Below are positions 1 through 8,293 of a stretch of DNA of 64,000 bases, piece after piece. The translations under genes were made by a program, and so were the position numbers. Below the pieces are notes generated by a model. That model saw nothing but the letters and a program-made list of their open reading frames with translations, had not been told where the DNA came from and searched no databases. Positions within the stretch are counted from its first letter, which is position 1. Every line of letters begins with the position of its first letter. Where the stretch lies: NCBI GenBank assembly GCA_023300545.1, contig JALZVT010000012.1:62001-126000 (forward strand). Direction: 5' to 3'. This stretch comes from Pseudomonadales bacterium (GTDB lineage Bacteria > Pseudomonadota > Gammaproteobacteria > Pseudomonadales > Azotimanducaceae).

Positions 1-114
1 AGCGAGTAGCAGAAACAACACGCCGGGGATGATCGGAATGATTAGCCCAAGGACGCCAATGAACAGGGCGCCGAGGGCGGCAACGGCGAGCAGCATACGC
101 TTGACAATTGACAT
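1..114 (-). CDS. small membrane protein, N-terminal part (3' end outside window)
   Basis: Reading the reverse strand from the ATG at 114 gives 38 residues before the window edge. They begin MSIVKRML and run into a long hydrophobic stretch with an IPIIPG turn. This resembles small two-helix inner-membrane proteins of the DUF454/PGPGW kind, where a Pro-rich turn separates two hydrophobic segments. Only the first hairpin is visible, so the family is tentative. The gap from 115 to 295 is AT-rich in the middle, with a TATAAT at 195-200 on the + strand but no gene to serve. Confidence 0.55.
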   Translation of the reverse strand, partial: MSIVKRMLLAVAALGALFIGVLGLIIPIIPGVLFLLLA

Positions 115-295
115 GAGCAGATCTGGGTTGTGGGTGTAGCAAGGGTATTGCAGGAATCGTGCCTGCTTAAATGAAAAGGTAAGCTATTGAAATGTATAAT
201 AATTAACATTAAGAGGGCGTGCTGGTAGTGTGGTGGTTTTCGCCACTAGTTGGTGGCTAAGAGGGCAAGAGGATGTCTGCCACCTGGCTTAGGAG

Positions 296-853
296 TTATT
301 TTTTACGGGCTTTGGCCTCTTTGTTGCACGCCTTATAAGCCGCGCGCAGTGCGCGACCGGTGTCGCGTTCTTCGCAGATAAACCGCCCCATGAGTGCGCC
401 CGTTAGTGGGTCGATGCTTGGGTCTGACAAAATTTTCAGCAACTGGTCATCTGCTTTCTTGCGGCGTTTCTGCGCTTTCTTGCCAGCTTCTTTGCCTGCA
501 GAAGTCTGATTTTTGTTTGCCTTTGGACCGATACCAAACAGCGCAAATTTTGTGGCGTCGCTGGCTTTGGAGCCCAGTAGTTTCACTCTATTCTTCAGAT
601 CTTTCTCGGCAGCCTCATCAGTGCTTGGGCGCAACGCATAGCCCAGCTCGTTCAGGCGTTTCTCGAAGGCCCAGCTGTGTTCCATCTCTCGAATCGCCAC
701 CATATCGAGGGTCTTCTTTAGGGTTTTGTTACGGGTGGTAGCGCTCCAGCTGGAGAACAGCTCGTAACCACCGCGTTCGCCATTGGCGATGGCGTTTAAA
801 AGACCGATATAGCTCGGCTTTGTGGGTTTTAGCTGTGCAGTGGTCTTAGACAT
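296..853 (-). CDS. ferritin-like domain protein, function unknown
   Basis: I place the start at the ATG at 853 (MSKTTAQL) because a clean AGGAG lies five to six bases upstream; the longer frame to 952 has no comparable site. The 185-residue protein begins with a helix rich in conserved-looking residues (GERGGYELF) and then REMEHSWAFEKRL, an E-x-x-H arrangement typical of ferritin-like four-helix bundles. A second acidic helix (ICEERDTGRAL) lies near the C-terminus, and between them is a Lys-rich linker of about 40 residues. It may bind metal or respond to oxidative stress, but a full diiron ligand set is not obvious. It is divergent from the pilus chaperone gene. Confidence 0.6.
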   Translation of the reverse strand: MSKTTAQLKPTKPSYIGLLNAIANGERGGYELFSSWSATTRNKTLKKTLDMVAIREMEHSWAFEKRLNELGYALRPSTDEAAEKDLKNRVKLLGSKASDATKFALFGIGPKANKNQTSAGKEAGKKAQKRRKKADDQLLKILSDPSIDPLTGALMGRFICEERDTGRALRAAYKACNKEAKARKK

Positions 854-954
854 ATGGGCTCCTGAGCGGTCCGTTTTTAATGAGGAACAGCCTACGGGAT
901 TTTTGGAAAGTTTCCGAACAACCTTCATCCATACACCTGGCACACCCGGCAAAC

Positions 955-970
955 TGTGACGTGGTTCACG
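955..970. promoter_or_regulatory. CRP-like site in the 854-1159 intergenic region
   Basis: TGTGA and TCACG are separated by six bases, nine of ten matches to the CRP consensus half-sites. It sits in the 306-bp gap between the divergent ferritin-like gene (start 853) and the pilus chaperone gene (start 1160), about 100 bp and 190 bp from each. I see no convincing gene in this gap; a 64-codon frame at 956-1150 has no ribosome site and unlikely composition. Confidence 0.35.
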
Positions 971-1159
971 CTGTTCTGGTGGCGCAAATCGAGCGTCAAT
1001 TACAACGTTGTATTTCTGGGCAGGCAGTGTCGAAGGAGTGACGCTTTGAGCGCTGTTTGCGTGCCTTATGTGAACTGGTCGAAGAATGGCGCTTGGTGCT
1101 TTCGTAAAATGAGCGCATGCCTGCAGACGCGGGTATCAGTCATTCGATAAGGACAGCTC

Positions 1160-1891
1160 ATGTCAGCAGTACGCTCATCCGCAAGGCTCTACGCCTTAGT
1201 TTTTGCGGTGTCACTCGTTTCCGGTTTTGGAAGCCTGCCCGCTCACGCCAACATGGTGCTCAGCAATGCCATTGTGCATTTTGATGAAGGGGCGGCGGCG
1301 CGCCAGGATGTAGAGATAACCAACGTCGGCAACGAACCCCTCTATGTTCAGATTGAACCCCATATAGTGCACAACCCCGGCACGGATGAAGAAGAGCGGG
1401 TAGCCATTAAAAACCCACGCGAACACGGGCTCCTGGTCACGCCAAGTCGAATGGTGCTCGCTCCAGGTACGGCCAAGTCGATGCGTATTGTGAAACTGGC
1501 GATGGCCGATGATCCCAAGCAAGAAAAAGAAAGGATTTATCGAATTTCTGCCCGACCGGTGGTTGGTGACGTTACTTCTGGCCAGAGCGGCGTAAAAGTT
1601 CTGATCGGCTATGAAGTTTTGGCAATTGTGTATCCGTCATCGCCCGAGCCAAACCTAGTCGTTGAGCGCAACGGCCTGGTTCTGAGTGCCGAGAATCGCG
1701 GCAATACCAACGTGCTGCTGCAGGAAGGCTTTCAGTGCGAAACGCCTGAGCAACCACTCGAAGACTGCGCGCCTGTACGCGGGAAGCGTATGTATCCTGG
1801 TTTGAAGTGGAGTGTGGAACTGGAACACGATTTGCCGGTGCGGTTCTTTCAAAGCGTGGGTACTCGAAATTACGTAGAAACCTACCAATAA
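1160..1891 (+). CDS. periplasmic pilus-assembly chaperone (PapD-like)
   Basis: This 243-residue protein has a signal peptide of about 30 residues ending near SLPAHAN, then the two-domain immunoglobulin-like fold of chaperone-usher chaperones. The first domain begins ANMVLSNAIVHF and contains the TPSRMVLAPGTAKSMRIV segment that matches the F1-G1 region of the family. The product should bind pilus subunits in the periplasm by donor-strand complementation and deliver them to the usher encoded 30 bp downstream. The start has AAGGACAG about five bases upstream. The usher is of CS1/TcfC type, so this chaperone probably belongs to the alternate (alpha-like) pathway rather than the classical pap type. 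Confidence 0.8.
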   Translation: MSAVRSSARLYALVFAVSLVSGFGSLPAHANMVLSNAIVHFDEGAAARQDVEITNVGNEPLYVQIEPHIVHNPGTDEEERVAIKNPREHGLLVTPSRMVLAPGTAKSMRIVKLAMADDPKQEKERIYRISARPVVGDVTSGQSGVKVLIGYEVLAIVYPSSPEPNLVVERNGLVLSAENRGNTNVLLQEGFQCETPEQPLEDCAPVRGKRMYPGLKWSVELEHDLPVRFFQSVGTRNYVETYQ

Positions 1892-1921
1892 CGAATAGCT
1901 AACGGCACTCGTCAGACAAGC

Positions 1922-4762
1922 ATGTCAGCCCGGTTTAACCTTTCGCGCCGCGACGCCTGGATCAGGGTGTCAAAGTATGTGGGCCTGTGGCTGTTGTTCT
2001 GGTTGTCGTTGGGTCTTGTGGGTAATGGCGGTGTAACTGGCGTTGATCACCGGTCAGAGACGGTTGTTGTCGATGTTCCTCGCCCCCCCGTACTTGTCGA
2101 TAACCCGCTAGTGCTGCGCGGGCCGATTGAGCGCGGAGAATCTCGAGTTCGCACTTCGAGAGTGGCTCGATCGCCAGCTCGTAATCAGGTATCTGTGAGC
2201 GAGCTCCCTGTATCGAATCAACAGCTCACCCGTACTGCGCAGAGTGTCGGTGACCCTGGCTTCATTGTGGGCGCACCGCCTGGCTTTGCTGACCTGTTAG
2301 GGGTGCAAAACACTCAGGCTGATATTTTCTTTCAGGGCCAGCTATTACTCAGCAGCTTTGTCGAGTTTGATCTAGAACATCTTTGGTTTCTCGCTCCCGA
2401 AGAGGTGATTGCCGCCATCCCGACACTTAAAAATCCGGAGCAGGTACTTGCCGCGCTAACCGGTCAGCTCGACAACAATTCACACCTGTTGTGCAACCGG
2501 CGAGTCCGCGAAAACTGTGGTGAGTTGCAACCAGATGTGGCCGGAATAATTTTTGATGAAGGCAAGTTCCGAGTTAATTTATTTATCCATCAATCAGAGT
2601 TGACGGTGCAACTTTTGGTCGGTGATCGGTATCTGCCCGCACCATCAGCAGGCTGGGCGACTCTGCACGGGTTCGGTCTAACAGCCTCAGGTCAGCAGGA
2701 TGACCATCAGTTTAATTTTGCAGGTGAGAGCTTTCTGTCCAAAGGTGGTGGTCGGGTCCGGGTTCGCTATGGCGTAACCAATTCGGGGCCAGCGCTGCAT
2801 GAAGCGTCCTGGCAGTGGGACAACCGCGATCGCGAGACGGAGCTTGGGGTATTTCGTGGCTCACGCGGCACCTCGTTGTTTATCAACGACAAACGTCTGC
2901 TCGGCCTACGCTGGGGCTCATCAACCAAAACCCGAACTGATCTGGACAATGCACTCGCAACACCGGTGTTGATTTTTCTCGACCGACGTTCTCGAGTCGA
3001 TATTCTACGTGACGATGAAGTACTCGACTCACGCTTTTACGATGCCGGTAACCATCAGTTGGATACCACGCGGCTGCCTGACGGCGCCTACGATATTAGA
3101 GTTCGAACCGTTACTTCTGACGGCGCTGAGCAAAACCAGCAGCACTTTTTTGTGCGTAACTCGCTCTTGCCCCCACTTGGTGAGAGCCAGTTTTATGTTG
3201 AGGCCGGCGCGTTTACAGAGGAGTTTGGTTCCGATTTACCGCGCACTGTGGGTGGCGGCTGGCTGCGTGGTGCTTTGAGTCGTCGACTAACTGAGAACTT
3301 CGCGCTAGAAGGTGAGCTGCTGTTCTCTGGCGAAACGAACCTGTTTCAGGGCGGCGCCTACTTTCTCGGGCGTGGCTGGCAGCTACACACTGGCGCGCTG
3401 GCGAGCGACAGAGGTGACACAGGGTATTCCTTGCGCGGTCAGTTTCAGCGCAAGCAGCTGTCACTGAGTGTGAATGCTCAACATCTGAATTCGAAGACCG
3501 TCGAGAGCAATTTTAATCGCTTTGATTCATCCCTCACCTCCAACATCGAGCTGACACCCGTGGATGACCCCAATGTGTTGGGTGATTCGTTGACTTTGGC
3601 TGATCAAGAGAGGCGTTTGCGGATTGAGCGAGGTGTGGTGGGCGGCAGCTACACGCAAGCAAGCGCTTCGCTTGCGTTTCCGCTGGAGATTCCATGGTGG
3701 TTTGGCAAGCGTTCTAAAGGGCGGGCGACTTTTCGGGCACAGTACAACCAGCGTGACGGCTCGCCGGCCGAGACAGGTATCGGCTTCAACTATTTCGCGC
3801 CGCTATTCAGGCGTAACGCGATCGCGGCTGATTGGAGTCTTGAAAGTCTCTATTCCAGCAGTCGTTCCCTGATTCGTATGGGTGTCGATTTCCGCTGGCG
3901 AGACGGGCGACAACACTCACTGGTTCGCCCGGAATTGGTTGCAAACCAGTCCAAAGATCCGTCGTCGGGCCGGCGAGAGGCCTTTGACCTAGACCCTCGC
4001 CTGAATGCTTCCTGGAATCGCTCGCGTCGCTCTGAAGTGCTGGGTGATGTCAGCGAGGGGCTGTATTTGTCCCACGATGGCAACCGTTCATTACTTGGCG
4101 GGCGACTGGCATCCCAATCCAGTTACGGCTATTCCGAGCTGGACTTGGCCTACGGTCAGGGCGCGCAGCAAGGACTGCAGTACACTGCCAACAGCCGGTT
4201 TAGCTTGGTGTCGAAGGATGGCAAGTCGGCGTTGGGTGGTGGCAGCAGCCAGTTGGCCGCGGTTGTGGTGGAAATAGACGGCGATTTGCCGCAGGCCGAT
4301 TTTCAAATCATTGTAGACAGTCGCGTAGCTGGCTATGCAAGCACCAGCAAGCGCGGGGTAGTGTCGTTGCGACCCTATGCGACCTACGAGGTTAGAATTT
4401 CGCCAGCTGGGGATGACATTCTGGGTTATGACGAGCAGAGCTACGAAGTCACGCTGTATCCGGGCAATGTTCACCGACTAGTGTTCACCGCGCATGACTT
4501 GCGTGTTGTTGTCGCACAGGCTCTTGGCGATAACGGCTCACCCGTGGCCTATGGCAAGTTCTTAAACGTGGATGGTTATGGTTTGACGGACGCTGACGGT
4601 TGGTTTCAGGTTGAAGTGAGCCACACGGAAGATCTGCAGGTCAGGTTGGCGGATGGCAGCTTCTGTGCAATTACGCTGCCGGCACCAAACCCTGAAGACG
4701 ACGGGTTGACTGTGCTTGATGCGATGGTGTGCCGGGCTATTCCGGAACCACCGTCAGAGTAA
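1922..4762 (+). CDS. outer-membrane usher, TcfC/CS1 type
   Basis: The 946-residue product starts with a hydrophobic leader. Its N-terminal domain contains a cysteine pair around RRVRENCGEL followed by the FDEGKFRVNLF stretch seen in CS1/TcfC ushers. A long beta-rich middle then follows, including FLDRRSRVDILRDDEV and the LPDGAYDIRVR turn typical of the usher plug/middle region. The C-terminal 250 residues look like carboxypeptidase-regulatory or Ig-like plug domains. It should form the outer-membrane pore that assembles the pilus. No strong ribosome site precedes the ATG, so coupling to the chaperone gene is likely. Its last 26 bp overlap the convergent subunit gene at 4737. Confidence 0.8.
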   Translation: MSARFNLSRRDAWIRVSKYVGLWLLFWLSLGLVGNGGVTGVDHRSETVVVDVPRPPVLVDNPLVLRGPIERGESRVRTSRVARSPARNQVSVSELPVSNQQLTRTAQSVGDPGFIVGAPPGFADLLGVQNTQADIFFQGQLLLSSFVEFDLEHLWFLAPEEVIAAIPTLKNPEQVLAALTGQLDNNSHLLCNRRVRENCGELQPDVAGIIFDEGKFRVNLFIHQSELTVQLLVGDRYLPAPSAGWATLHGFGLTASGQQDDHQFNFAGESFLSKGGGRVRVRYGVTNSGPALHEASWQWDNRDRETELGVFRGSRGTSLFINDKRLLGLRWGSSTKTRTDLDNALATPVLIFLDRRSRVDILRDDEVLDSRFYDAGNHQLDTTRLPDGAYDIRVRTVTSDGAEQNQQHFFVRNSLLPPLGESQFYVEAGAFTEEFGSDLPRTVGGGWLRGALSRRLTENFALEGELLFSGETNLFQGGAYFLGRGWQLHTGALASDRGDTGYSLRGQFQRKQLSLSVNAQHLNSKTVESNFNRFDSSLTSNIELTPVDDPNVLGDSLTLADQERRLRIERGVVGGSYTQASASLAFPLEIPWWFGKRSKGRATFRAQYNQRDGSPAETGIGFNYFAPLFRRNAIAADWSLESLYSSSRSLIRMGVDFRWRDGRQHSLVRPELVANQSKDPSSGRREAFDLDPRLNASWNRSRRSEVLGDVSEGLYLSHDGNRSLLGGRLASQSSYGYSELDLAYGQGAQQGLQYTANSRFSLVSKDGKSALGGGSSQLAAVVVEIDGDLPQADFQIIVDSRVAGYASTSKRGVVSLRPYATYEVRISPAGDDILGYDEQSYEVTLYPGNVHRLVFTAHDLRVVVAQALGDNGSPVAYGKFLNVDGYGLTDADGWFQVEVSHTEDLQVRLADGSFCAITLPAPNPEDDGLTVLDAMVCRAIPEPPSE

Positions 4763-5255
4763 GTGTGCCAGTGTAGTTGCCCGGGGGCGCGCCAGAAATA
4801 TCTGTGCCATTGATGATGACCTCTATATTGCCGCGTGGATTACACCGATTATTATTCAGGAAGCGACTGGCCCGTAGCTCAGTTAGTGGGACCCCGGCAT
4901 TCAGTTCCTGGGCGCGGCCTTGGCCTCGGTCACTGATTCTTACGCTGTAGTCGATCTGGTGCACGCCATTGCCGGAATCGACAAGCGAGAAAGCGCCACC
5001 ACTGCCGTTGCCAAATCCAACCAATGAATAACGGCCTCTGGGAGCCATGGGAACGCACAGATCGCTGTTAGCACTCAGCGTGCCGATGGTAGGAGGTACT
5101 GCACCAAAGTCGAGGTCATTGAGGTCGCTGATTTGTACGTCAGCTGCTTCGGCGCCAATGCTTGTGATGGCCGCACAGCCTTGTGTGAACGCAAAGACTA
5201 GCGCGACAAGTGTGCGGGGGTTCGATGAAAGGGTAGCTTGGATTGGCCGGTGCAT
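4737..5255 (-). CDS. putative pilus subunit (third of three related genes)
   Basis: A 172-residue secreted protein with a signal peptide ending around GAEAA. The mature part begins with VQISDLNDLDFGAV, resembling the first strands of DUF4402 or spore-coat-U-type beta-sandwich subunits. It ends GNYTGTLTLTVVPE, a terminus shared in pattern with the two upstream genes. Two internal cysteines could form a disulfide. It faces the usher gene and overlaps its 3' end by 26 bp, which ties this set to the pilus locus. Role as tip or minor subunit is inference. The ATG lacks a clear ribosome site. Confidence 0.6.
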   Translation of the reverse strand: MHRPIQATLSSNPRTLVALVFAFTQGCAAITSIGAEAADVQISDLNDLDFGAVPPTIGTLSANSDLCVPMAPRGRYSLVGFGNGSGGAFSLVDSGNGVHQIDYSVRISDRGQGRAQELNAGVPLTELRASRFLNNNRCNPRGNIEVIINGTDISGAPPGNYTGTLTLTVVPE

Positions 5256-5295
5256 GACGTGAGAGCCTAACCGGAAGTCGTGCGTGTTGGTACTG

Positions 5296-5916
5296 CTATT
5301 CAGGCAATAACAACAACGTTAGGGTGCCATTGTAGGTTCCGGTGGCGCCGGATAGCTCGGTTTCGGGCACTTCGACCGAGATGTTGCCATTTTCGAAGCG
5401 ACAGTTCGGACTGCCGTTAAACCACATCTCAAAAGGATTGCCTGTTTGACCCGTTAAAGTGACGCCGCCGGTGAGGAGAGTACGTCCGGATCCTGCATTG
5501 GTCACATCATTGTAGAACGCGCTGTATGTGATCTGGCTTGCGCCATTGCTTAGAGTGAAGGCCGAGGGATCACCCGGTTCACCATCACCGCTAGCGCGAA
5601 TGCGGTAGAGACCGCTGAAATTGTTGGTACCGATACATACATTGTCATTGGCACTTAGCGAACCTGTGCCGCTCCAGACGCCTAAGGGCAGGTCAGCAAG
5701 GCCTGTTATGCGTGCTTGAAAGCCTCTCAATAGATCAATCTCTATCGAACCACTGGACGTGTTGAAGTCTCGTGTTCCTTGCACAGCAGCGTCAACAGCG
5801 GGTGCTGCTAGTGCCATCACGGCCGCGACTGCGGCCAGGTTTCGAACGCGAAAACGAAAACCGAGGAGGCGAGCAAGCGAGGTACGTACTGTGATTGTTG
5901 GGGTCGTGTTGGACAT
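5296..5916 (-). CDS. putative pilus subunit (second of three related genes)
   Basis: A 206-residue product with an Arg-rich N-terminus and a hydrophobic signal segment (LAAVAAVMALAAPAVDA). The mature domain carries LADLPLGVWSGTG, a cysteine, and a closing GTYNGTLTLLLLPE like its neighbours. AGGA lies just upstream of the ATG. It sits 40 bp upstream of the 5255 gene on the same strand, and 138 bp downstream of the first subunit gene with hairpins between. The shared C-terminus and signal peptide support a structural pilus role, and the chaperone-usher genes next door give the export route. No direct family assignment is certain. Confidence 0.6.
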   Translation of the reverse strand: MSNTTPTITVRTSLARLLGFRFRVRNLAAVAAVMALAAPAVDAAVQGTRDFNTSSGSIEIDLLRGFQARITGLADLPLGVWSGTGSLSANDNVCIGTNNFSGLYRIRASGDGEPGDPSAFTLSNGASQITYSAFYNDVTNAGSGRTLLTGGVTLTGQTGNPFEMWFNGSPNCRFENGNISVEVPETELSGATGTYNGTLTLLLLPE

Positions 5917-5956
5917 TATCCTGGTCTGACCGAAAGAAGCTCTGGGAATCTAGGGT

Positions 5957-6026
5957 GGTCACAAGAGTGACCCGGCACGCGCGCTCTGCGCGACCGGATC
6001 TTCTCTAGCTCTACGGACTAGCCGTA
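5957..6026 (-). other. two hairpins between subunit genes
   Basis: GGTCAC-aaga-GTGACC at 5957-5972 and TACGG-actag-CCGTA at 6012-6026 are perfect short inverted repeats in the 138-bp spacer between the first and second subunit genes. Neither is followed by a T-run on the - strand. They may act as RNA stabilisers, processing sites or a leaky stop that keeps the first subunit more abundant. That role is inference. Confidence 0.4.
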
Positions 6027-6054
6027 TCTCTGTGGCGATGTGCTGAGGAGTTTT

Positions 6055-6600
6055 TTACTCAGGAGCAACCGTCAGTGTCAGCGTGCCGTTGTAGGCGCCC
6101 GCTGGCAGAGGAGCCATATCCGCTGCGAGTACGCTGACAGCGATCGAGCCGTTGTCACCGGTACCGGCACAGGTATCAGAGGCTGGATCGCCGCCGGTCT
6201 GTGAGGTGAGTGCAGTACCCGAAGTCAGTGGTGTAGCGCCTGAACCATCGTCGTAAGTTACTGAGTAACTGACGTCGTTCGCGCCGCCATCGTTGAGTAC
6301 AAACTGATCGCTAGTAGCGCCGCCATTGCCGGATGCAGTGATTTCGTAGTTACCAGTACCACTGCGAAATACACAAGCAGCTGAGGTACCAGAGAGATCA
6401 GCACCGACAAATGTGCCCAAAGTGATATCAGTGAGGTTCGAAATACGAACTTCATCGAGAATGGACAGGCTGATGTCGAGATCACCGGTTGAGGTGGCGC
6501 CGATGATGCCGTCGTTTGCGGCGAAAGAGTTCGCTGCGATCATTACTGCTACGCCACCGGCGATTAGGCCTTTGGCTGTTTTGCTAAAAGAAAAGCTCAT
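6055..6600 (-). CDS. putative major pilus subunit (first of three related genes)
   Basis: A 181-residue secreted protein with a clear Ala-rich signal peptide (MIAANSFA). The low-charge, Gly/Ser/Thr/Asp-rich mature domain contains VRISNLTDITLGTF and ends AGAYNGTLTLTVAPE. A strong GGAG lies 8 bases before the ATG. Being first on its strand, with the best ribosome site and hairpins after it, it is the best candidate for the major subunit. The fold looks like the DUF4402/SCPU beta-sandwich group that works with chaperones and ushers. Two cysteines (CVF and DTC) could pair. Confidence 0.62.
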   Translation of the reverse strand: MSFSFSKTAKGLIAGGVAVMIAANSFAANDGIIGATSTGDLDISLSILDEVRISNLTDITLGTFVGADLSGTSAACVFRSGTGNYEITASGNGGATSDQFVLNDGGANDVSYSVTYDDGSGATPLTSGTALTSQTGGDPASDTCAGTGDNGSIAVSVLAADMAPLPAGAYNGTLTLTVAPE

Positions 6601-6874
6601 GTTACTACTCCAATAAAGCTAGTTAACGCGGGTTCAAAATGAACCTTTGTGATTTAGGTTGCTGCCGTTCCGGTGGCCCGCAGGTCTCTCGATCCCTCTG
6701 ATGACGCTAATTTAGTGAAAATGCGTCAAACTTTGAGTGATGGGGTAGGCAGTTTTCTAAACCCAGTCAAATATTTGGCACAGCGAACCAGGTCTCAAAA
6801 CAGGTGTTAAGTCGAACTGTTAAGCTAGGATGCTCGACCAGAGCCGATTTGGAGCTCTTGCTGGAGGGAGTTTA
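6601..6874. promoter_or_regulatory. divergent promoter region with two inverted repeats
   Basis: This is most of a 309-bp gap between the subunit operon (-) and the CoA-transferase (+). GGTTCA-aaa-TGAACC at 6631-6645 lies 31 bp before the subunit ATG and would be in its leader or promoter. TGACGC (6702-6707) and GCGTCA (6723-6728) form a second perfect inverted repeat with a 15-bp spacer. Either could be an operator. I could not place a convincing -10/-35 pair. Confidence 0.35.
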
Positions 6875-6913
6875 ATGAGCCCTATAGCTATAGAAGAAGG
6901 GACAGAGCGATGA
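6875..6913 (+). CDS. 12-codon upstream ORF coupled to the CoA-transferase
   Basis: ATG at 6875 follows a strong GGAGGGAG by about four bases and encodes MSPIAIEEGTER. Its TGA (6911-6913) overlaps the ATG of the CoA-transferase (6910) in an ATGA junction. This geometry suggests a leader peptide whose translation feeds ribosomes into the downstream gene. Whether the peptide has a sensing role is unknown; it contains no run of a single amino acid. Confidence 0.45.
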   Translation: MSPIAIEEGTER

Positions 6914-8172
6914 CGAACAAACAGACCACAGCTGCGAATGCCAGCGAAAAGCTGTTGTTTAGCGGTCTGAAGGTGATCGATTGTGCTTCAGTAATCGCTG
7001 CACCGGCAGCGGCGATGATGCTGGCCGATTTTGGCGCGGACGTGATCAAGATAGAGACGCCGGGCGAGGGCGACATGCTGCGACTGTTGTCGGATATACC
7101 GACTACGCCCGATACGGTCGAACCGCCGGGCTCTGGCAACGGCTGGTTTTGGCAGTTGGATGGACGCAACAAGCGCAGTCTGACGCTGAATTTGAAAGCG
7201 CCTGAGGGGCAAGAGGTACTGCGAGCGCTTGTCGCGCAGTGCGATGTTTTTATCACTAATCAACCCTACGGCGTGCGCGACAAGCTTGGCTTGACCTTCG
7301 AAGACTTGGCACCGCTGAACAGCAGGATGATCTATGCCTCCCTGACCGCTTACGGTGAAAATGGCCCAGAACGAGAACGCAAAGGCTTTGACCAGCTTGC
7401 CTACTGGTCGCGCAGCGGACTGATGGACCTCATGCGGGCACCCGATACTGCACCCAGTCAGGGTTTGCCTGGATTGGGCGATCACCCCACCGGCGTGGCG
7501 CTGTATGCCGGTATTGTCACTGCCCTATTGCAGCGAGAGCGGACAGGAAAGGGTGGGATAGTGCACACCTCGCTGTTGGCAAATGGGTTGTGGTCTTCTG
7601 CGGGCATAGCCCAGGGGGCTCTGGCCGGTGGGAACATGCCTGCGTATCGGGCAACCAATCAGGTTAACCCGCCGATGCTGCGGGTGTATGAGGCGAGCGA
7701 TGGGCGCTTTCTGATGTTTAACATGGTGCGCAACGAGGAATTGTTCGGACTGTTGCTCGCGGCGATGGATGCGCTTGAACTGCTAAGTGATGAACGATTT
7801 TCATCAGCGGAGCTGATGTGGGAAAACCGGGCCGATTTTGGTGATGAGTTGCAGCAGCGTATTGGTGCGCGCAGTTCAACAGATTGGCTGGCGGTGTTTG
7901 CCGAGTTTGAGTTACCGGTAAACCGGGTCGCACTGGTGGAAGAAGCGCTCGACGATGTTCAGCTAACAGCGAATTCGATTGCCGTAAAACCTCCGGAAGC
8001 TTCTGGGATTGATGTACCTTTGCTATTGACCCATCCACTTCAGATCAGTTCGGTGGCACACGCACCGATGCGGCGCGCGCCTGAGTTAGGGGAACACAGT
8101 GAAGAGGTGTTGCGCGAACTTGGCTATTCGAAAGAGGCCATTGCAGCGATGCGTGAGGCGGGTGTTTTTTAG
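6910..8172 (+). CDS. class III CoA-transferase (CaiB/BaiF family)
   Basis: The 420-residue protein has the class III CoA-transferase hallmarks: an N-terminal GLKVIDCASVIAAP segment, DFGADVIKIETP, and NKRSLTLNLKAPEG. A GLGDHPTG motif follows, whose Asp is the expected acyl-anhydride nucleophile. The family moves CoA between carboxylic acids, for example from succinyl-CoA or another acyl-CoA to a substrate acid, in the cytoplasm. Length is normal. Its start overlaps the stop of a 12-codon ORF. No neighbouring pathway genes sit on the same strand, so the substrate cannot be told from context. Confidence 0.85.
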   Translation: MTNKQTTAANASEKLLFSGLKVIDCASVIAAPAAAMMLADFGADVIKIETPGEGDMLRLLSDIPTTPDTVEPPGSGNGWFWQLDGRNKRSLTLNLKAPEGQEVLRALVAQCDVFITNQPYGVRDKLGLTFEDLAPLNSRMIYASLTAYGENGPERERKGFDQLAYWSRSGLMDLMRAPDTAPSQGLPGLGDHPTGVALYAGIVTALLQRERTGKGGIVHTSLLANGLWSSAGIAQGALAGGNMPAYRATNQVNPPMLRVYEASDGRFLMFNMVRNEELFGLLLAAMDALELLSDERFSSAELMWENRADFGDELQQRIGARSSTDWLAVFAEFELPVNRVALVEEALDDVQLTANSIAVKPPEASGIDVPLLLTHPLQISSVAHAPMRRAPELGEHSEEVLRELGYSKEAIAAMREAGVF

Positions 8173-8293
8173 AGTATTGCTGTTTTTGTATTCAGAAACT
8201 GTCTAGTTTCAGTTCAGACGCTGTTCACTCACTAACGCATAAAGTGGGGTCATGTTCGGTACTGCATGGCGCAGTCAACAACAGGAGAAGAAC

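Noticed and set aside
195-200. TATAAT as a promoter
   Set aside because: No -35 at the right distance and no gene on that strand downstream within range.
956-1150. 64-codon frame before the pilus chaperone gene
   Set aside because: No ribosome site, many Trp and Cys, and it covers the likely promoter and CRP-like site.
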